Shown here: positions 1 to 7,912 of the stretch, in pieces | Position numbering within the stretch: the stretch's first letter is position 1 | How the letters are laid out: every line of letters begins with the position of its first letter | Source: a virus | Virus record (IMG/VR): IMGVR_UViG_3300033153_007833 | Span: 1-32,659 of that record | Strand: one strand, 5' to 3' | DNA: 32,659 bases | Made by a program: the position numbers and the translations under genes | The notes under the pieces: generated by a model | The model's input: the letters and a program-made list of their open reading frames with translations, nothing else | Database searches by the model: none | What the model was told of the DNA's origin: nothing

Positions 1-40
1 GCACAGACAAATAATTGATTTTACATTAAGGAGTAAATAA
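1..40 (+). CDS. 3' fragment of the tail completion protein gene
   Basis: These bases are the last codons of the gene given complete at 32235-32585. The stop TAA at 38-40 shares its last A with the ATG of the tail tube gene. The truncation is an effect of where the circle was opened, not a broken gene. Confidence 0.9.
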   Translation, partial: HRQIIDFTLRSK

Positions 41-114
41 TGGCAATTACAAAAGTTGACAGTCAAGGTATTATCATCAAAGCCGATAGTGCTGTAGTTG
101 GATGTTTGCAATCT
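1..114. repeat. Left copy of the 114-bp terminal direct repeat
   Basis: Identical base for base to 32546-32659. It begins inside the tail completion gene and ends inside the tail tube gene, so it is not a natural boundary between genes. The simplest reading is overlap of a circular assembly or a permuted/concatemeric genome. The unique circle is then 32,545 bp. Confidence 0.95.
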
Positions 115-462
115 ATTGGAAACATAGAAGAGTCAAGAACGGTCAAAGAGTATTCTTGTATGACGAGTAACGATTCTGCAAAGGCTTTAGGGTCTATTCT
201 CAGAGGGGCTTTGGATCTCAATGTTCTACTTGATCCTGCAACATCGACAGACGGACAAAAAACACTTAGAGATGCTTTCGCGGCAAATACAGATGTTCCG
301 ATGATCATCGAACTTTCAGATATGGGAGCGACTCACGGAACACAGTTTGCGTTTACCGGGAAAGTTTCAAAGGTTTCCATCGGTTTACCAAAAGATGAAG
401 CAGTGACGCTTGATATTACTGTAGAGATCGCTTCGGCTGTCACAGAAACGGCTGCTGACTAA
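40..462 (+). CDS. Major tail tube protein
   Basis: A 140-aa protein with the size, position and beta-rich, low-cysteine character of siphovirus tail tube subunits, which stack as hexameric rings to form the tail lumen. It follows the tail completion gene and precedes the two-frame tail chaperone and the tape measure gene, the canonical place for the tube protein. The start is ATG at 40 with AAGGAG upstream and overlaps the previous stop (TAATG). The assignment rests on gene order and overall resemblance; no catalytic motif is expected. A fibre-like role is unlikely at this position. Confidence 0.75.
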   Translation: MAITKVDSQGIIIKADSAVVGCLQSIGNIEESRTVKEYSCMTSNDSAKALGSILRGALDLNVLLDPATSTDGQKTLRDAFAANTDVPMIIELSDMGATHGTQFAFTGKVSKVSIGLPKDEAVTLDITVEIASAVTETAAD

Positions 463-465
463 TGA

Positions 466-486
466 GTGGAGTTAGCCCTTCTCCAC
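466..486 (+). terminator. Short hairpin after the tail tube gene
   Basis: GTGGAG (466-471) pairs with CTCCAC (481-486) around a 9-nt loop just after the tube stop codon. It is followed by ACAAAAAGGC rather than a T-run, so it would be an attenuator or mRNA-stabilising hairpin rather than a full terminator. A tandem ACAAAAAGGCA repeat follows before the next start. Confidence 0.3.
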
Positions 487-514
487 ACAAAAAGGCAACA
501 CAAAAAGGCAAAAC

Positions 515-853
515 ATGAACAAAAAAGATCTACTTGAGAAATTCAAGCCGAAAACAAAAAAGATAGAGGTCAAAGGGTGGGATGACACTGTTGAGATCAG
601 AGAACTTTCAAATGCAGAATTTACAGAGGTACAAGCACTGATGATCGGTGATACTTCTGAAAAAGATGTAGTAAACGGAAAGATGGAGGTATCCATTCGA
701 GATGTTGAGAGGTCTAAGTTCCTTGCAGTATCGATGTCGCTTGTGAACCCGAAACTTTCCGTCAAAGAACTGGAAGGGATGGGTGTATCAGCGAAACCAG
801 GTATTGAAGAGATCTACTCTGAGATAACAAGGTTTAATTCGCCAAAAAAGTAG
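515..853 (+). CDS. Tail assembly chaperone, short form (gpG-like)
   Basis: A 112-aa soluble, charged protein between the tail tube and tape measure genes, where lambda has gene G. Tail assembly chaperones coat the tape measure protein and recruit tube subunits, and they leave before the virion is finished. The gene ends in CCA AAA AAG TAG, so the stop directly follows a canonical -1 slippery heptamer, and a second open frame continues in the -1 frame. That arrangement is the hallmark of G/GT genes. ATG at 515 is the first start. Confidence 0.8.
   Translation: MNKKDLLEKFKPKTKKIEVKGWDDTVEIRELSNAEFTEVQALMIGDTSEKDVVNGKMEVSIRDVERSKFLAVSMSLVNPKLSVKELEGMGVSAKPGIEEIYSEITRFNSPKK
844..850 (+). promoter_or_regulatory. 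Programmed -1 ribosomal frameshift site A AAA AAG
   Basis: The heptamer is in the correct zero-frame register (845-847 AAA, 848-850 AAG) and abuts the TAG stop at 851-853. Slipping one base back moves ribosomes into the frame that runs open to 1144. I see no strong stimulatory stem within about 40 nt downstream; the adjacent stop codon may favour pausing. Confidence 0.85.
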
Positions 854-1146
854 AAGGCAGGGAGTTTATTTTCGACCTTGCTTTGGCACTTGGCAGAACA
901 GCAAGAGAGATAGAGGATGAAATGAGTATGGCAGAATTTCAAGAGTGGCAGGCTTATCACAAAAAGTATCTTTTCCCATTGGAGAGAAACGAGATACAGA
1001 CTGCACAGATCCTCACTGCTTTAGCATTTGTCTTTAAAAGCAAAAAGAAGGTCAATGACTTTCTTATAAGACTGAAACAAAGAACAAAACAGAGCGTCAC
1101 AAATCTCGAAGAGAGCGTGAAAAATATATTTAGGGGGATGGCATAA
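850..1146 (+). CDS. Tail assembly chaperone, frameshifted extension (gpT part of gpGT)
   Basis: This is the -1 frame continuation of the chaperone. After slippage, reading resumes at GTA 850-852 and gives VEGREFIFDLALALGRT and onward, about 98 residues, for a fused G-T product of about 210 aa. The T part contains MSMAEFQEWQAY, typical of gpT-like C-terminal domains, and a basic tail. There is no credible independent start; a TTG at 883 lacks a good SD. The stop TAA at 1144-1146 overlaps the ATG of the tape measure gene. In the lambda model the minor GT form binds tape measure and the major G form binds tube subunits. Confidence 0.8.
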   Translation, partial: VEGREFIFDLALALGRTAREIEDEMSMAEFQEWQAYHKKYLFPLERNEIQTAQILTALAFVFKSKKKVNDFLIRLKQRTKQSVTNLEESVKNIFRGMA

Positions 1147-3023
1147 TGGCTAGTGTAGGAACAGTTGTAATTGAAGTCGATGCAAACACCGCCAAACTTG
1201 TGGCTGGTGTCAAGAAGTCACAAAAGCAACTCTCAGGGCTTCAGCGTACAGCGAACAAAGCTAAAAAAGACTTGGCTACATTTGTCAAGGCGGCTGTTGG
1301 TGTTTATGCCGTTGCTAAAGCGTTTGCTGCTGCCAAAGATGCTGCTGTCTCTTTTGTCTCTGTCTCTGCCAAATTTGAACAGTTTGAAACTACACTTGAA
1401 AGTATTACCGGCTCAAGCGAAAAAGCCAAAGAGTCCATGTCATGGATCACGGATTTTACTTCACAAACGCCTTATGAACTCGGTCAGGTGACTGAGGCAT
1501 TTGTAAAGATGAAAGCGTACGGGATAGACCCGACAACCGGGACTCTTAAAACACTTGGAGATACTGCATCGGCGATGGGAAAACCCATTCAGCAGGCAGT
1601 TGAAGCGATGGCGGATGCTCTTGTAGGAGAGAATGAGCGCCTTAAAGAGTTTGGTATCAAAGCCAAAAGACAAGGTGAAGAGATAGCCTATGCATGGACT
1701 GACAGTTCAGGTGCTTCAAGAGAGATTGTCATCGACAACAATAAAGCTATCATCGAGAGCACACTTAATGCTATTTTCAATGAGAAATATGTAGGTGCGA
1801 TGGATGCTCAGTCTAAAACATGGAACGGGATCATCTCAAACATGAAAGATGAATGGACGCTGTTTCAGCAAGCGGTTATGGACGAGGGATTGTTCACTTA
1901 CTTAAAAGCTATGGCTTTGACTGTTAAAGAGATGCTCGGCGATATGTTCGGAAAAGGCAAAGAGGGTGCAAAGGTTTTTAGTGAATATGTTATAGATGGC
2001 ATCAAGTCAAGCATTTCTGCTTTTGGTTTTTTAGGTGATGCGATAGATGGTATAAAACTGGCATTTAAAGCGGTTGAATTTGCTGTGCTTGGTATGAGCA
2101 GAATCATCATGGAGGCCTTGAATTACCCTATAGAAAAACTCAATGAAGTGGTAGGGCTTTACAATGCCATTGTAGGTTCTTTAGGTGGTGAAGCCATACA
2201 GATACCGTTTGCACCGACCATCGATACCACATGGACAGATAACACTATGGCTGCACTCAAACAAGAGATGGGTGATCTTGTGGCTTCTTTGGCTAACCAG
2301 GAGGGGATGTCTGCTGCCAATGATATGATCATCCAAATAGATGGCAATCTTGCAAAGCTTACGGCAACCCAAAAAGAAAATAATGTTGTAAAAGAAGAAG
2401 CCATTAACAAGCTTGCAGAACTGAATGCCGGGTATGTTGAAACAGGTCTTGTGACAGGCATGGCAACAGAGGCAGAAATAGAAAAGATCTATGCGGATGA
2501 GATGGCAGCGATGGGGCTGGATGCTGTGGGTGATGAGCTTACAACAGTGAATGGACTACTCGCTGAAAGTATGGGCTTTTATGATAGTGCAACGGGGGCT
2601 GTTGAGTCTTATGCGAATAGTATAAACAGTTTAAGTCAAACTCTTTCAGCTGCACAACAGCAAGGCAATAACGGAGGAGTTTATAAAACAGTAGTTTTAA
2701 GTCAATATGATTTTGTAGACCCTTATTCAAGTCTTACTTTTGCCGGTGGTGGTTCATCTGGTGGGCTTTACGGTTTTGCATCTGGTGGATACACCGGCAA
2801 TATCGGAACTGATGACATAGCAGGTGTGGTGCATGGTCAAGAGTATGTCATAAACGCACAAACTACAGCAGACCTTGGACTTAACGGCTCAGGCTCTGTG
2901 TTTGAGTCTATGGAAGAAAAGCTTGACGCTATGGCAAAGCTTCTTTATGAGAGTACTTTAACACTCAAAAAACTACTCAAAACAAAAAAGAGTTCTAACA
3001 CATTATTAAGGGCTATGGCATGA
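1146..3023 (+). CDS. Tape measure protein
   Basis: At 625 aa this is the longest protein of the genome; its length sets tail length, which should be fairly short here. Residues about 15-65 are Ala/Lys-rich and helical. Residues about 75-210 match the N-terminal tape measure domain, with FETTLESITGS, WITDFTSQTPYEL and AMGKPIQQAVEAMADALVGE. Hydrophobic helices lie in the middle. The C-terminus has the Gly-rich end usual for this family: GGGSSGGLYGFASGGYTG followed by GVVHGQEYVINAQ. It follows the chaperone with a 1-base overlap and couples to the next gene through ATGA. Confidence 0.9.
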   Translation: MASVGTVVIEVDANTAKLVAGVKKSQKQLSGLQRTANKAKKDLATFVKAAVGVYAVAKAFAAAKDAAVSFVSVSAKFEQFETTLESITGSSEKAKESMSWITDFTSQTPYELGQVTEAFVKMKAYGIDPTTGTLKTLGDTASAMGKPIQQAVEAMADALVGENERLKEFGIKAKRQGEEIAYAWTDSSGASREIVIDNNKAIIESTLNAIFNEKYVGAMDAQSKTWNGIISNMKDEWTLFQQAVMDEGLFTYLKAMALTVKEMLGDMFGKGKEGAKVFSEYVIDGIKSSISAFGFLGDAIDGIKLAFKAVEFAVLGMSRIIMEALNYPIEKLNEVVGLYNAIVGSLGGEAIQIPFAPTIDTTWTDNTMAALKQEMGDLVASLANQEGMSAANDMIIQIDGNLAKLTATQKENNVVKEEAINKLAELNAGYVETGLVTGMATEAEIEKIYADEMAAMGLDAVGDELTTVNGLLAESMGFYDSATGAVESYANSINSLSQTLSAAQQQGNNGGVYKTVVLSQYDFVDPYSSLTFAGGGSSGGLYGFASGGYTGNIGTDDIAGVVHGQEYVINAQTTADLGLNGSGSVFESMEEKLDAMAKLLYESTLTLKKLLKTKKSSNTLLRAMA

Positions 3024-3883
3024 AAGTATTGACTCAGCAAATCACAGGGTTTCTAAGCACAAATCTTCTTGACCCTCATTCGGAATGGAGTTCAGTAACA
3101 ACTTACTCTCAAAGTGATTTTGCACTTAAGAACAATTACCACTATATGTCCGTGGTGGATGACAACCTAAACATAGACCCCGAAGAGAATACAGGGAAAT
3201 GGCTTCTTTGGGAAGTGGCAAACAAATTCGCAGCACTTGACCTTCAGTCAAAAACAGAGATGATCTGTGATGCAACGACCATAAGTTTGGGGAGTGTGTA
3301 CGACCTTGCTTTCTCAGCAAGCGTGAGTGGTTTTGATCTTTTGGCATTTGGTGCGGTCAAAGGTGATACGCTTACCATCGTGGAAAAAGACTCAGGTTCT
3401 GCCACTTTGGAAACAACGGTTAAAACGATCACGAACGGAGAGTTGGACTATGCTCACACGCTTCATGCTTCTGCACATACGGTTGAAGTGACTGTATCGG
3501 AGTTGACCGGAGAGGATTACTCTTCTATAGGTTCGTTCATAGGCGGCTTGTCTGTGTCTCTGGGTGATACCGTGTACAATCCAAAGATCGGGTTTAGTTT
3601 GGAGATAACTAAAACAGAAGATCCAAGCGGACTCATAGAACTTTCAAAAACTGCGATAGAAGAGACACTTGACGTTGACATCGTGTTTGATTCATCTGAG
3701 ACGATGCGTATCAAAAGGCTCATCAAGTCACTCGAGGGGATAGCCACGGCATTCATCATCGATGACAGTACGGATTCCATCTATGAGAATCTGTTTATGA
3801 TCGCTTACATTGATGATTTTACCATTGTGCTAACAAACCCTTCTAAAACATTCGCAACGATCTCACTACAGGAGGTTATCTAA
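3020..3883 (+). CDS. Tail tip protein (unknown family)
   Basis: A 287-aa protein translated from an ATGA overlap with the tape measure stop. It lies where siphoviruses encode distal tail and tip proteins. Residues about 20-70 include ATTYSQ-like text and Trp/Tyr-rich stretches (EENTGKWLLWEVANKF) resembling small carbohydrate-binding modules of tail proteins; the rest is beta-rich. I cannot place it in a named family. A role in the tail tip or as an adaptor for the following fibre genes is inferred from position only. Confidence 0.5.
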   Translation: MKVLTQQITGFLSTNLLDPHSEWSSVTTYSQSDFALKNNYHYMSVVDDNLNIDPEENTGKWLLWEVANKFAALDLQSKTEMICDATTISLGSVYDLAFSASVSGFDLLAFGAVKGDTLTIVEKDSGSATLETTVKTITNGELDYAHTLHASAHTVEVTVSELTGEDYSSIGSFIGGLSVSLGDTVYNPKIGFSLEITKTEDPSGLIELSKTAIEETLDVDIVFDSSETMRIKRLIKSLEGIATAFIIDDSTDSIYENLFMIAYIDDFTIVLTNPSKTFATISLQEVI

Positions 3884-4482
3884 TGGCATTCGGTTATTCA
3901 GGCTCAGGAGGTGTAGAAAGGGGTATCCAGAAGATATGGACGGATGCAACGTACTACAGTTTTAAAACTACAGAAGAGTGCAGAATATCTGTAGATGGCA
4001 CACCGCTTATAGAGTTTGGTGCAGGCGAAGAGTTTATCATAAAAGTTGATGCGGTTTATATATTTGATAGAGATACAACGATTATGTATTCATACCCACC
4101 GGAAGTTGTAACTGAGCCATCAACATTTCATGCAGAGGTAACAACAGACAATGCTATATATAGCGATAGTGGATTTTCAACGCTTGTCACAATCCCAACA
4201 GTAGAGGAACTAACGGACTACACGCTTTATGCTTCGGTTGCATATTGGAAGGTGTCGGCGGCAACTATCACAATGAAGGTAGTAGTAGGGGGTGTAACAC
4301 TAGCAACGGTTGATGTGTATTGTCCTACTTCTCAGTATACAATACTAGCTATAAATGAAGCACTCACAACAACAATACCAGCCAACTCAATCATTGAGCT
4401 GCAAATAGAGAACGGTGGAACCAACGACACTGTAGTAGGGTCAAGAGTACCAACTGTTTTAAGCATAAGAGATACGGCATAA
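3883..4482 (+). CDS. Tail tip/fibre-associated protein (unknown family)
   Basis: A 199-aa, beta-rich protein whose ATG overlaps the previous stop (TAATG). Its N-terminal half contains GGVERGIQKIWTDATYYSF followed by a jelly-roll-like pattern. Its C-terminal half is Thr/Val-rich, as in virion surface proteins. No catalytic motif or signal peptide is visible. It belongs to the tail tip/fibre cluster by position. It could be a baseplate component or a carrier for the receptor-binding proteins encoded downstream. Confidence 0.45.
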   Translation: MAFGYSGSGGVERGIQKIWTDATYYSFKTTEECRISVDGTPLIEFGAGEEFIIKVDAVYIFDRDTTIMYSYPPEVVTEPSTFHAEVTTDNAIYSDSGFSTLVTIPTVEELTDYTLYASVAYWKVSAATITMKVVVGGVTLATVDVYCPTSQYTILAINEALTTTIPANSIIELQIENGGTNDTVVGSRVPTVLSIRDTA

Positions 4483-4517
4483 CGGCGTTCACGTCCAACA
4501 AAAGTTAAGGAGAATAG

Positions 4518-5495
4518 ATGGCAGATTTAGAATGTGGAGTTGATAAAGGCAGTGATGTTATAGCGGCGGTAAATAATAATACGAACAACAAAGTCGATAA
4601 GATCGCAGGCAAGGGTCTGTCAGAAGAAGATTATAGTACGACGGAAAAAAATAGACTTGCAAACATTGAGGCAGGAGCAACTACAGATCAGACTGCAAGC
4701 GAGATAAAAGTTGCTTATGAAAGCAATCCCGATACAAATCCTTTTACAGATACTGAAAAGACAAAACTTTCAAATATTGAAGATAATGCAACTGCAGATC
4801 AAAGCGATGTAGAAATAAAAACAGCCTATGAAAACAATGCAAACACAAATGAGTTTTCAGACAGCGAGAAATCAAAGCTTGCAGGGCTTGAAAGTTCACA
4901 CTTCAAAGGACAGTATGTAAGTTTGGCAGCACTTCAAGCTGCTCACCCCACATCTTCCATCGGTGACTATGCAAATGTTGATACTGGCGCCGGGAATGAT
5001 GTACTCCGATATGTTTGGGATAATGATGACACTGCATGGGTAGAACAATTAGGATCAAGTGCTGTTTTATCAGATGCAGAGATAAAAACACAATATGAAA
5101 ATAATGCTAATACAAATCCCTATACAGATAGCGAAAAAACAAAATTAGCAGGTGTTGAAGCAGAGGCAGAAGTGAATACGGTTGATATAAATACAGCACA
5201 AACATTCACAGAACCACAGAGAACCGTTATAGGAGGAGGAGATAATTCAATAGCTCTCGCGAATAATCAGAAAGTTAGTTTTGCGGCAACAGCAGTAAAT
5301 GTCACAGTAGAAAATCAAATAGCAGGGCAAAGTGGTTCTATTAGAATTTTCGATGCTGAGAATGTCCCTGGTTGGGGTCCAGAATTCAACTGGGGTAATC
5401 AAGGTGAACCAGCAGACCTAAATGGTACAGAAGTATTTGGATATGAAGTATGGGATGATAGCGGTGCAGATAGTATCACCATAGGTCGTGTGTAA
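4518..5495 (+). CDS. Tail fibre protein with tandem EKxKL repeats
   Basis: A 325-aa fibre. Residues about 15-115 and 185-225 carry at least four copies of a repeat of the form NTNxFTDSEKxKLAxIE followed by ADQxxxEIKxAYE, a motif common in trimeric phage fibres. Between them is a domain beginning FKGQYVSLAALQAAHP with a conserved WDNDDTAWVEQ-like end. The C-terminal third (FTEPQRTVIGGGDNSIALA and onward) probably forms the distal part. AAGGAG precedes ATG 4518. The repeats are the most likely place for recombination between related phages. Confidence 0.75.
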   Translation: MADLECGVDKGSDVIAAVNNNTNNKVDKIAGKGLSEEDYSTTEKNRLANIEAGATTDQTASEIKVAYESNPDTNPFTDTEKTKLSNIEDNATADQSDVEIKTAYENNANTNEFSDSEKSKLAGLESSHFKGQYVSLAALQAAHPTSSIGDYANVDTGAGNDVLRYVWDNDDTAWVEQLGSSAVLSDAEIKTQYENNANTNPYTDSEKTKLAGVEAEAEVNTVDINTAQTFTEPQRTVIGGGDNSIALANNQKVSFAATAVNVTVENQIAGQSGSIRIFDAENVPGWGPEFNWGNQGEPADLNGTEVFGYEVWDDSGADSITIGRV

Positions 5496-5935
5496 TGTTT
5501 GGTTCGCTATTAATGGTAGCTCATTTGGCTGTAGCAGGTGATTTTTTTACAATAGATTGGTTTGGTGGTCACAATACAACCAATGTCCGTGAAACTGACT
5601 ATGCAACCATGAAAGCATTAATGACACAAGATAGCCTATATGGCTCTGTGGACAATGGTTCAGGCACATTCATAACAAACAACTTCAATATTGATAACAC
5701 CACAGCTTTTACAGAAGGTACAGTAAATAATGACTGTACATTTTATTGGACTGTTTCATCAGAAGCTGCATACGACCTCTTTTATTTATGGATAAACGAG
5801 TCATTTATTGGTCAGTACCATGGTGAAGATTCTGGGAACATTGCAGTTTCAAATGGAGATAAAATAAGTGTGCTTTATTCTAAAGATGGTTCAGCCTATT
5901 CGGGTGACGATGAAGTCACCTTTACATTTAGTTAA
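5495..5935 (+). CDS. Putative receptor-binding/tail fibre tip protein
   Basis: A 146-aa protein starting in a TAATG overlap with the fibre gene. It is rich in Asn, Thr, Ser, Tyr and Gly with almost no Lys, a composition seen in beta-structured adhesin tips. The N-terminus (MFGSLLMVAHLAVAGDFF) is hydrophobic and could be mistaken for a signal peptide, but in a virion gene cluster it is more likely a packing helix. Direct coupling to the fibre suggests it is its distal partner. No family is recognised. Confidence 0.45.
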   Translation: MFGSLLMVAHLAVAGDFFTIDWFGGHNTTNVRETDYATMKALMTQDSLYGSVDNGSGTFITNNFNIDNTTAFTEGTVNNDCTFYWTVSSEAAYDLFYLWINESFIGQYHGEDSGNIAVSNGDKISVLYSKDGSAYSGDDEVTFTFS

Positions 5936-5946
5936 GGAAATAACAA

Positions 5947-6594
5947 ATGAAATTATATAACAAAAACACAGACAAAATAGAAGATATAGATTTTATCTAT
6001 GACAAAGAGGGTAGTCACCAAGTGACTAAAATTTCAGAAGCAAGACGGAATGAGTTAGGGCATTTCAATGTGGCATACGGCAAAAAGCCCAATCCTAGAT
6101 ATTACACAACTACTAGAGACAAAAAAGTAATCGGTAATGTTTATACTATCTCGTATACAGCAGTTGAAAAAGATCTGGCAGAAGTGCAAAAACTTATGAT
6201 TAAAGACTTGAAGGAAGCTTCTGATAAGTATATTGAAGAAGCAATGATAGATACAGAATTAGGCTTTAGAGTTAGAGCCAAGAGAAGCAATCTTGATGAT
6301 TTTGAAAGAGGTGCTAAGCGTGGTAAACTAAAAGCTCGAGATATTTATGGTAGGGAACATACAGTCACAAAAACTGAAATGTTACAAATCGCATCAGACA
6401 TAGAAGCAAACGGTGAAATTCTTTATGACACTTTTTGGGCTAAGTTTGATGCGATTATGGGTAACGAAGGAAGAGATATTACAGCCTTTCAAACAGTTGA
6501 TGAGTGTATTTATTATGAGGCAACGCCTTATGAGGTTGAGATTGATATGATTTTGGTACCTGGATATAAAAACAACGTAAAAGATTGGAACTAA
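5947..6594 (+). CDS. DUF4376-like tail fibre-associated protein
   Basis: A 215-aa protein. The C-terminal half (about 95-185) fits the DUF4376 pattern found next to phage tail fibres: GFRVRAKRSNLDDFERG, then IYGREHTVTKTEMLQIASDI, then LYDTFWAKFDAI. The N-terminal part is a short beta domain with YNKNTDKIEDIDFIYD. Proteins with this domain are thought to help fibre assembly or form part of the tip, but the function is not settled. AAGGAAA precedes ATG 5947. It closes the tail module before the lysis genes. Confidence 0.6.
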   Translation: MKLYNKNTDKIEDIDFIYDKEGSHQVTKISEARRNELGHFNVAYGKKPNPRYYTTTRDKKVIGNVYTISYTAVEKDLAEVQKLMIKDLKEASDKYIEEAMIDTELGFRVRAKRSNLDDFERGAKRGKLKARDIYGREHTVTKTEMLQIASDIEANGEILYDTFWAKFDAIMGNEGRDITAFQTVDECIYYEATPYEVEIDMILVPGYKNNVKDWN

Positions 6595-6596
6595 CA

Positions 6597-6923
6597 ATGA
6601 GAAGCTTCTTTCTGCTCTTGCTTGCCTTGTCCCTTATGGCATTATTGTTTATCCCCTTATTGTTTATTCAAACGTGCAGAAACTTTATATCAAGCTCTCT
6701 GCCAGAGTTTAACTATGGACTCGCGTTATCACTTGATTATCTTGGAGCATACTTAATTTTTGGAACACATAAGCATACAATCTCCGCTACAGTATGGGAT
6801 AAAGATATTCTTTGGGCGGTTGCTTTGATTAATTGGCTATTCCAGGACGATAAACATTGTGAGAATGAGTGGAAGTATGAGTTTTTAATTAGACCAAATC
6901 TAAATACAAAAGGGGTACTATGA
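6597..6923 (+). CDS. Small membrane protein at the head of the lysis cassette
   Basis: ATG 6597 gives 108 aa; a TTG at 6585 is possible but less likely. Residues 2-25 are one strongly hydrophobic segment (FFLLLLALSLMALLFIPLLF). Downstream is SLDYLGAYLIFGTHKHTISA then a short helix and DDKHCENEW. This resembles a widespread family of small unnamed phage proteins near lysis genes, with a LDxLGN...ETISxR...HC pattern. The product could be a membrane-anchored lysis accessory, but no function is known to me. It overlaps the holin start by 4 bases. Confidence 0.5.
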   Translation: MRSFFLLLLALSLMALLFIPLLFIQTCRNFISSSLPEFNYGLALSLDYLGAYLIFGTHKHTISATVWDKDILWAVALINWLFQDDKHCENEWKYEFLIRPNLNTKGVL

Positions 6924-7375
6924 GTGAGTTGTTTACGGAGGGTGCATTACTAGGGAAGATAATTTACAACTTTTGTGCGATATGCCTTGCCGGGTGGCTT
7001 ACCTGGGCGGGTGTTGATGTTGAAGTTTTTTCAGTTTTTTCAGTTTTGCTTATGTTTGACTATGTAACAGGAGTAGGAAAAGCGCACAGACTAGGACACT
7101 CTATCACTTCAAATAAAATGAAATACGGGGTTATTTCTAAAATTTCTTTGATCATAATCCCTCTTACCCTTGCAATAGCAGCCAAAGGGGTAAAGATGGA
7201 CGCAGAAAATATACTCTTTGTCAGCATGAATATCTTGATCTTATCAGAGGTATATTCAATCATCGGGAACACCTACAGCATCAGAACCAAAGAAGAGCTA
7301 CCCGAATATGACGTTTTAGCTTCACTTGGCAGGAAGATAAGAAATGCTCTTATTAGAATGGAGGGTGATAAATAA
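6920..7375 (+). CDS. Phage holin, TcdE/holin_4_1 type
   Basis: A 151-aa protein with three to four hydrophobic segments (about 10-30, 35-52, 75-95, 97-120). The conserved VLLMFDYVTGVGKAHRLG signature followed by TSNKMKYGVISKIS is characteristic of the toxin-secretion/phage lysis holin family. These proteins form lesions in the inner membrane at a set time and let the endolysin out. The C-terminus is basic, as is usual. The gene starts in ATGA overlap with the preceding membrane protein and ends in TAATG overlap with the spanin gene. Confidence 0.85.
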   Translation: MSELFTEGALLGKIIYNFCAICLAGWLTWAGVDVEVFSVFSVLLMFDYVTGVGKAHRLGHSITSNKMKYGVISKISLIIIPLTLAIAAKGVKMDAENILFVSMNILILSEVYSIIGNTYSIRTKEELPEYDVLASLGRKIRNALIRMEGDK

Positions 7376-7674
7376 TGTTCGGCATTACCTGGATAAAGCT
7401 TGGTGTTTACGGTGTCATTATTGCATCTATGGTAGGCTCTACCTGGTATTTTTTGGACCATTGGCACTATAAACATTTAAGAGATAAAGCCAATTTAGAA
7501 ACACAACTTACTACAGTAGGTACTTCTTTAAACACCTGTTTGGCTCAGAAAGAAAAACTCATAGTTGATATGAGTACCGTATATGATGATGGATATTATA
7601 CAGGGATTGGAGAAGGATATGAACGCAAAAAAAGCAATATTGCTACTATTCATTCTGTTAAGTTTCCTTTTTAG
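7375..7674 (+). CDS. Inner-membrane spanin (Rz-like)
   Basis: A 99-aa protein with one N-terminal membrane segment (about 8-28, VYGVIIASMVGSTWYFLDHW) and a periplasmic helical region (HLRDKANLETQLTTVGTSLN). This is the i-spanin topology. The 3' end overlaps the start of a lipoprotein gene in another frame, the classical Rz/Rz1 arrangement. Spanins fuse inner and outer membrane in the last step of Gram-negative lysis. The assignment rests on topology and context because spanin sequences are very diverse. Confidence 0.65.
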   Translation: MFGITWIKLGVYGVIIASMVGSTWYFLDHWHYKHLRDKANLETQLTTVGTSLNTCLAQKEKLIVDMSTVYDDGYYTGIGEGYERKKSNIATIHSVKFPF

Positions 7675-7909
7675 CGGTTGCAGCCAAAATGCTAAGATCA
7701 TTGTAAAAGAGAGATTAATCACACCAAAAAAAAGAAAACTCGTAAATCTTAAAAAGATTAAAGATTGTGTGATGGAGAAAGATATTCATTTCGGGGACAT
7801 TAATTCAACTACTTTCTGGGTAAAAAAAGAGAAGTTGGCTGAATGTTCAAATGTATCAATGAAAAGAAAAGATAAAAATATTTTTTATGAAAGACAGAAT
7901 AGGAGATAA
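7619..7909 (+). CDS. Outer-membrane spanin lipoprotein (Rz1-like)
   Basis: ATG 7619, preceded by GGAGAAGG, gives 96 aa with a textbook lipoprotein signal: MNAKKAILLLFILLSFLFSGC, a long hydrophobic core and Cys at residue 21. An ATG further upstream (7583) would bury the signal and is rejected. The gene starts inside the Rz-like gene in a different frame. The mature part is basic, has two further Cys and is longer than many Rz1 proteins. It would sit in the inner leaflet of the outer membrane and bind the i-spanin across the periplasm. Confidence 0.7.
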   Translation: MNAKKAILLLFILLSFLFSGCSQNAKIIVKERLITPKKRKLVNLKKIKDCVMEKDIHFGDINSTTFWVKKEKLAECSNVSMKRKDKNIFYERQNRR

Positions 7910-7912
7910 TAA

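Noticed and set aside
883-1146. Separate 87-aa gene starting at TTG 883
   Set aside because: No SD; the frame continues upstream to the slippery site and is best explained as the frameshifted part of the chaperone.
2159-2461. Antisense open frames within tape measure, tail tip and helicase genes
   Set aside because: Long minus-strand frames here mirror biased codon use of the + genes and have no SD or plausible products.
4630-5170. CRISPR-like or diversity-generating repeats in the fibre gene
   Set aside because: The repeats are protein-level and diverged at DNA level; no reverse transcriptase or template repeat exists in the genome.
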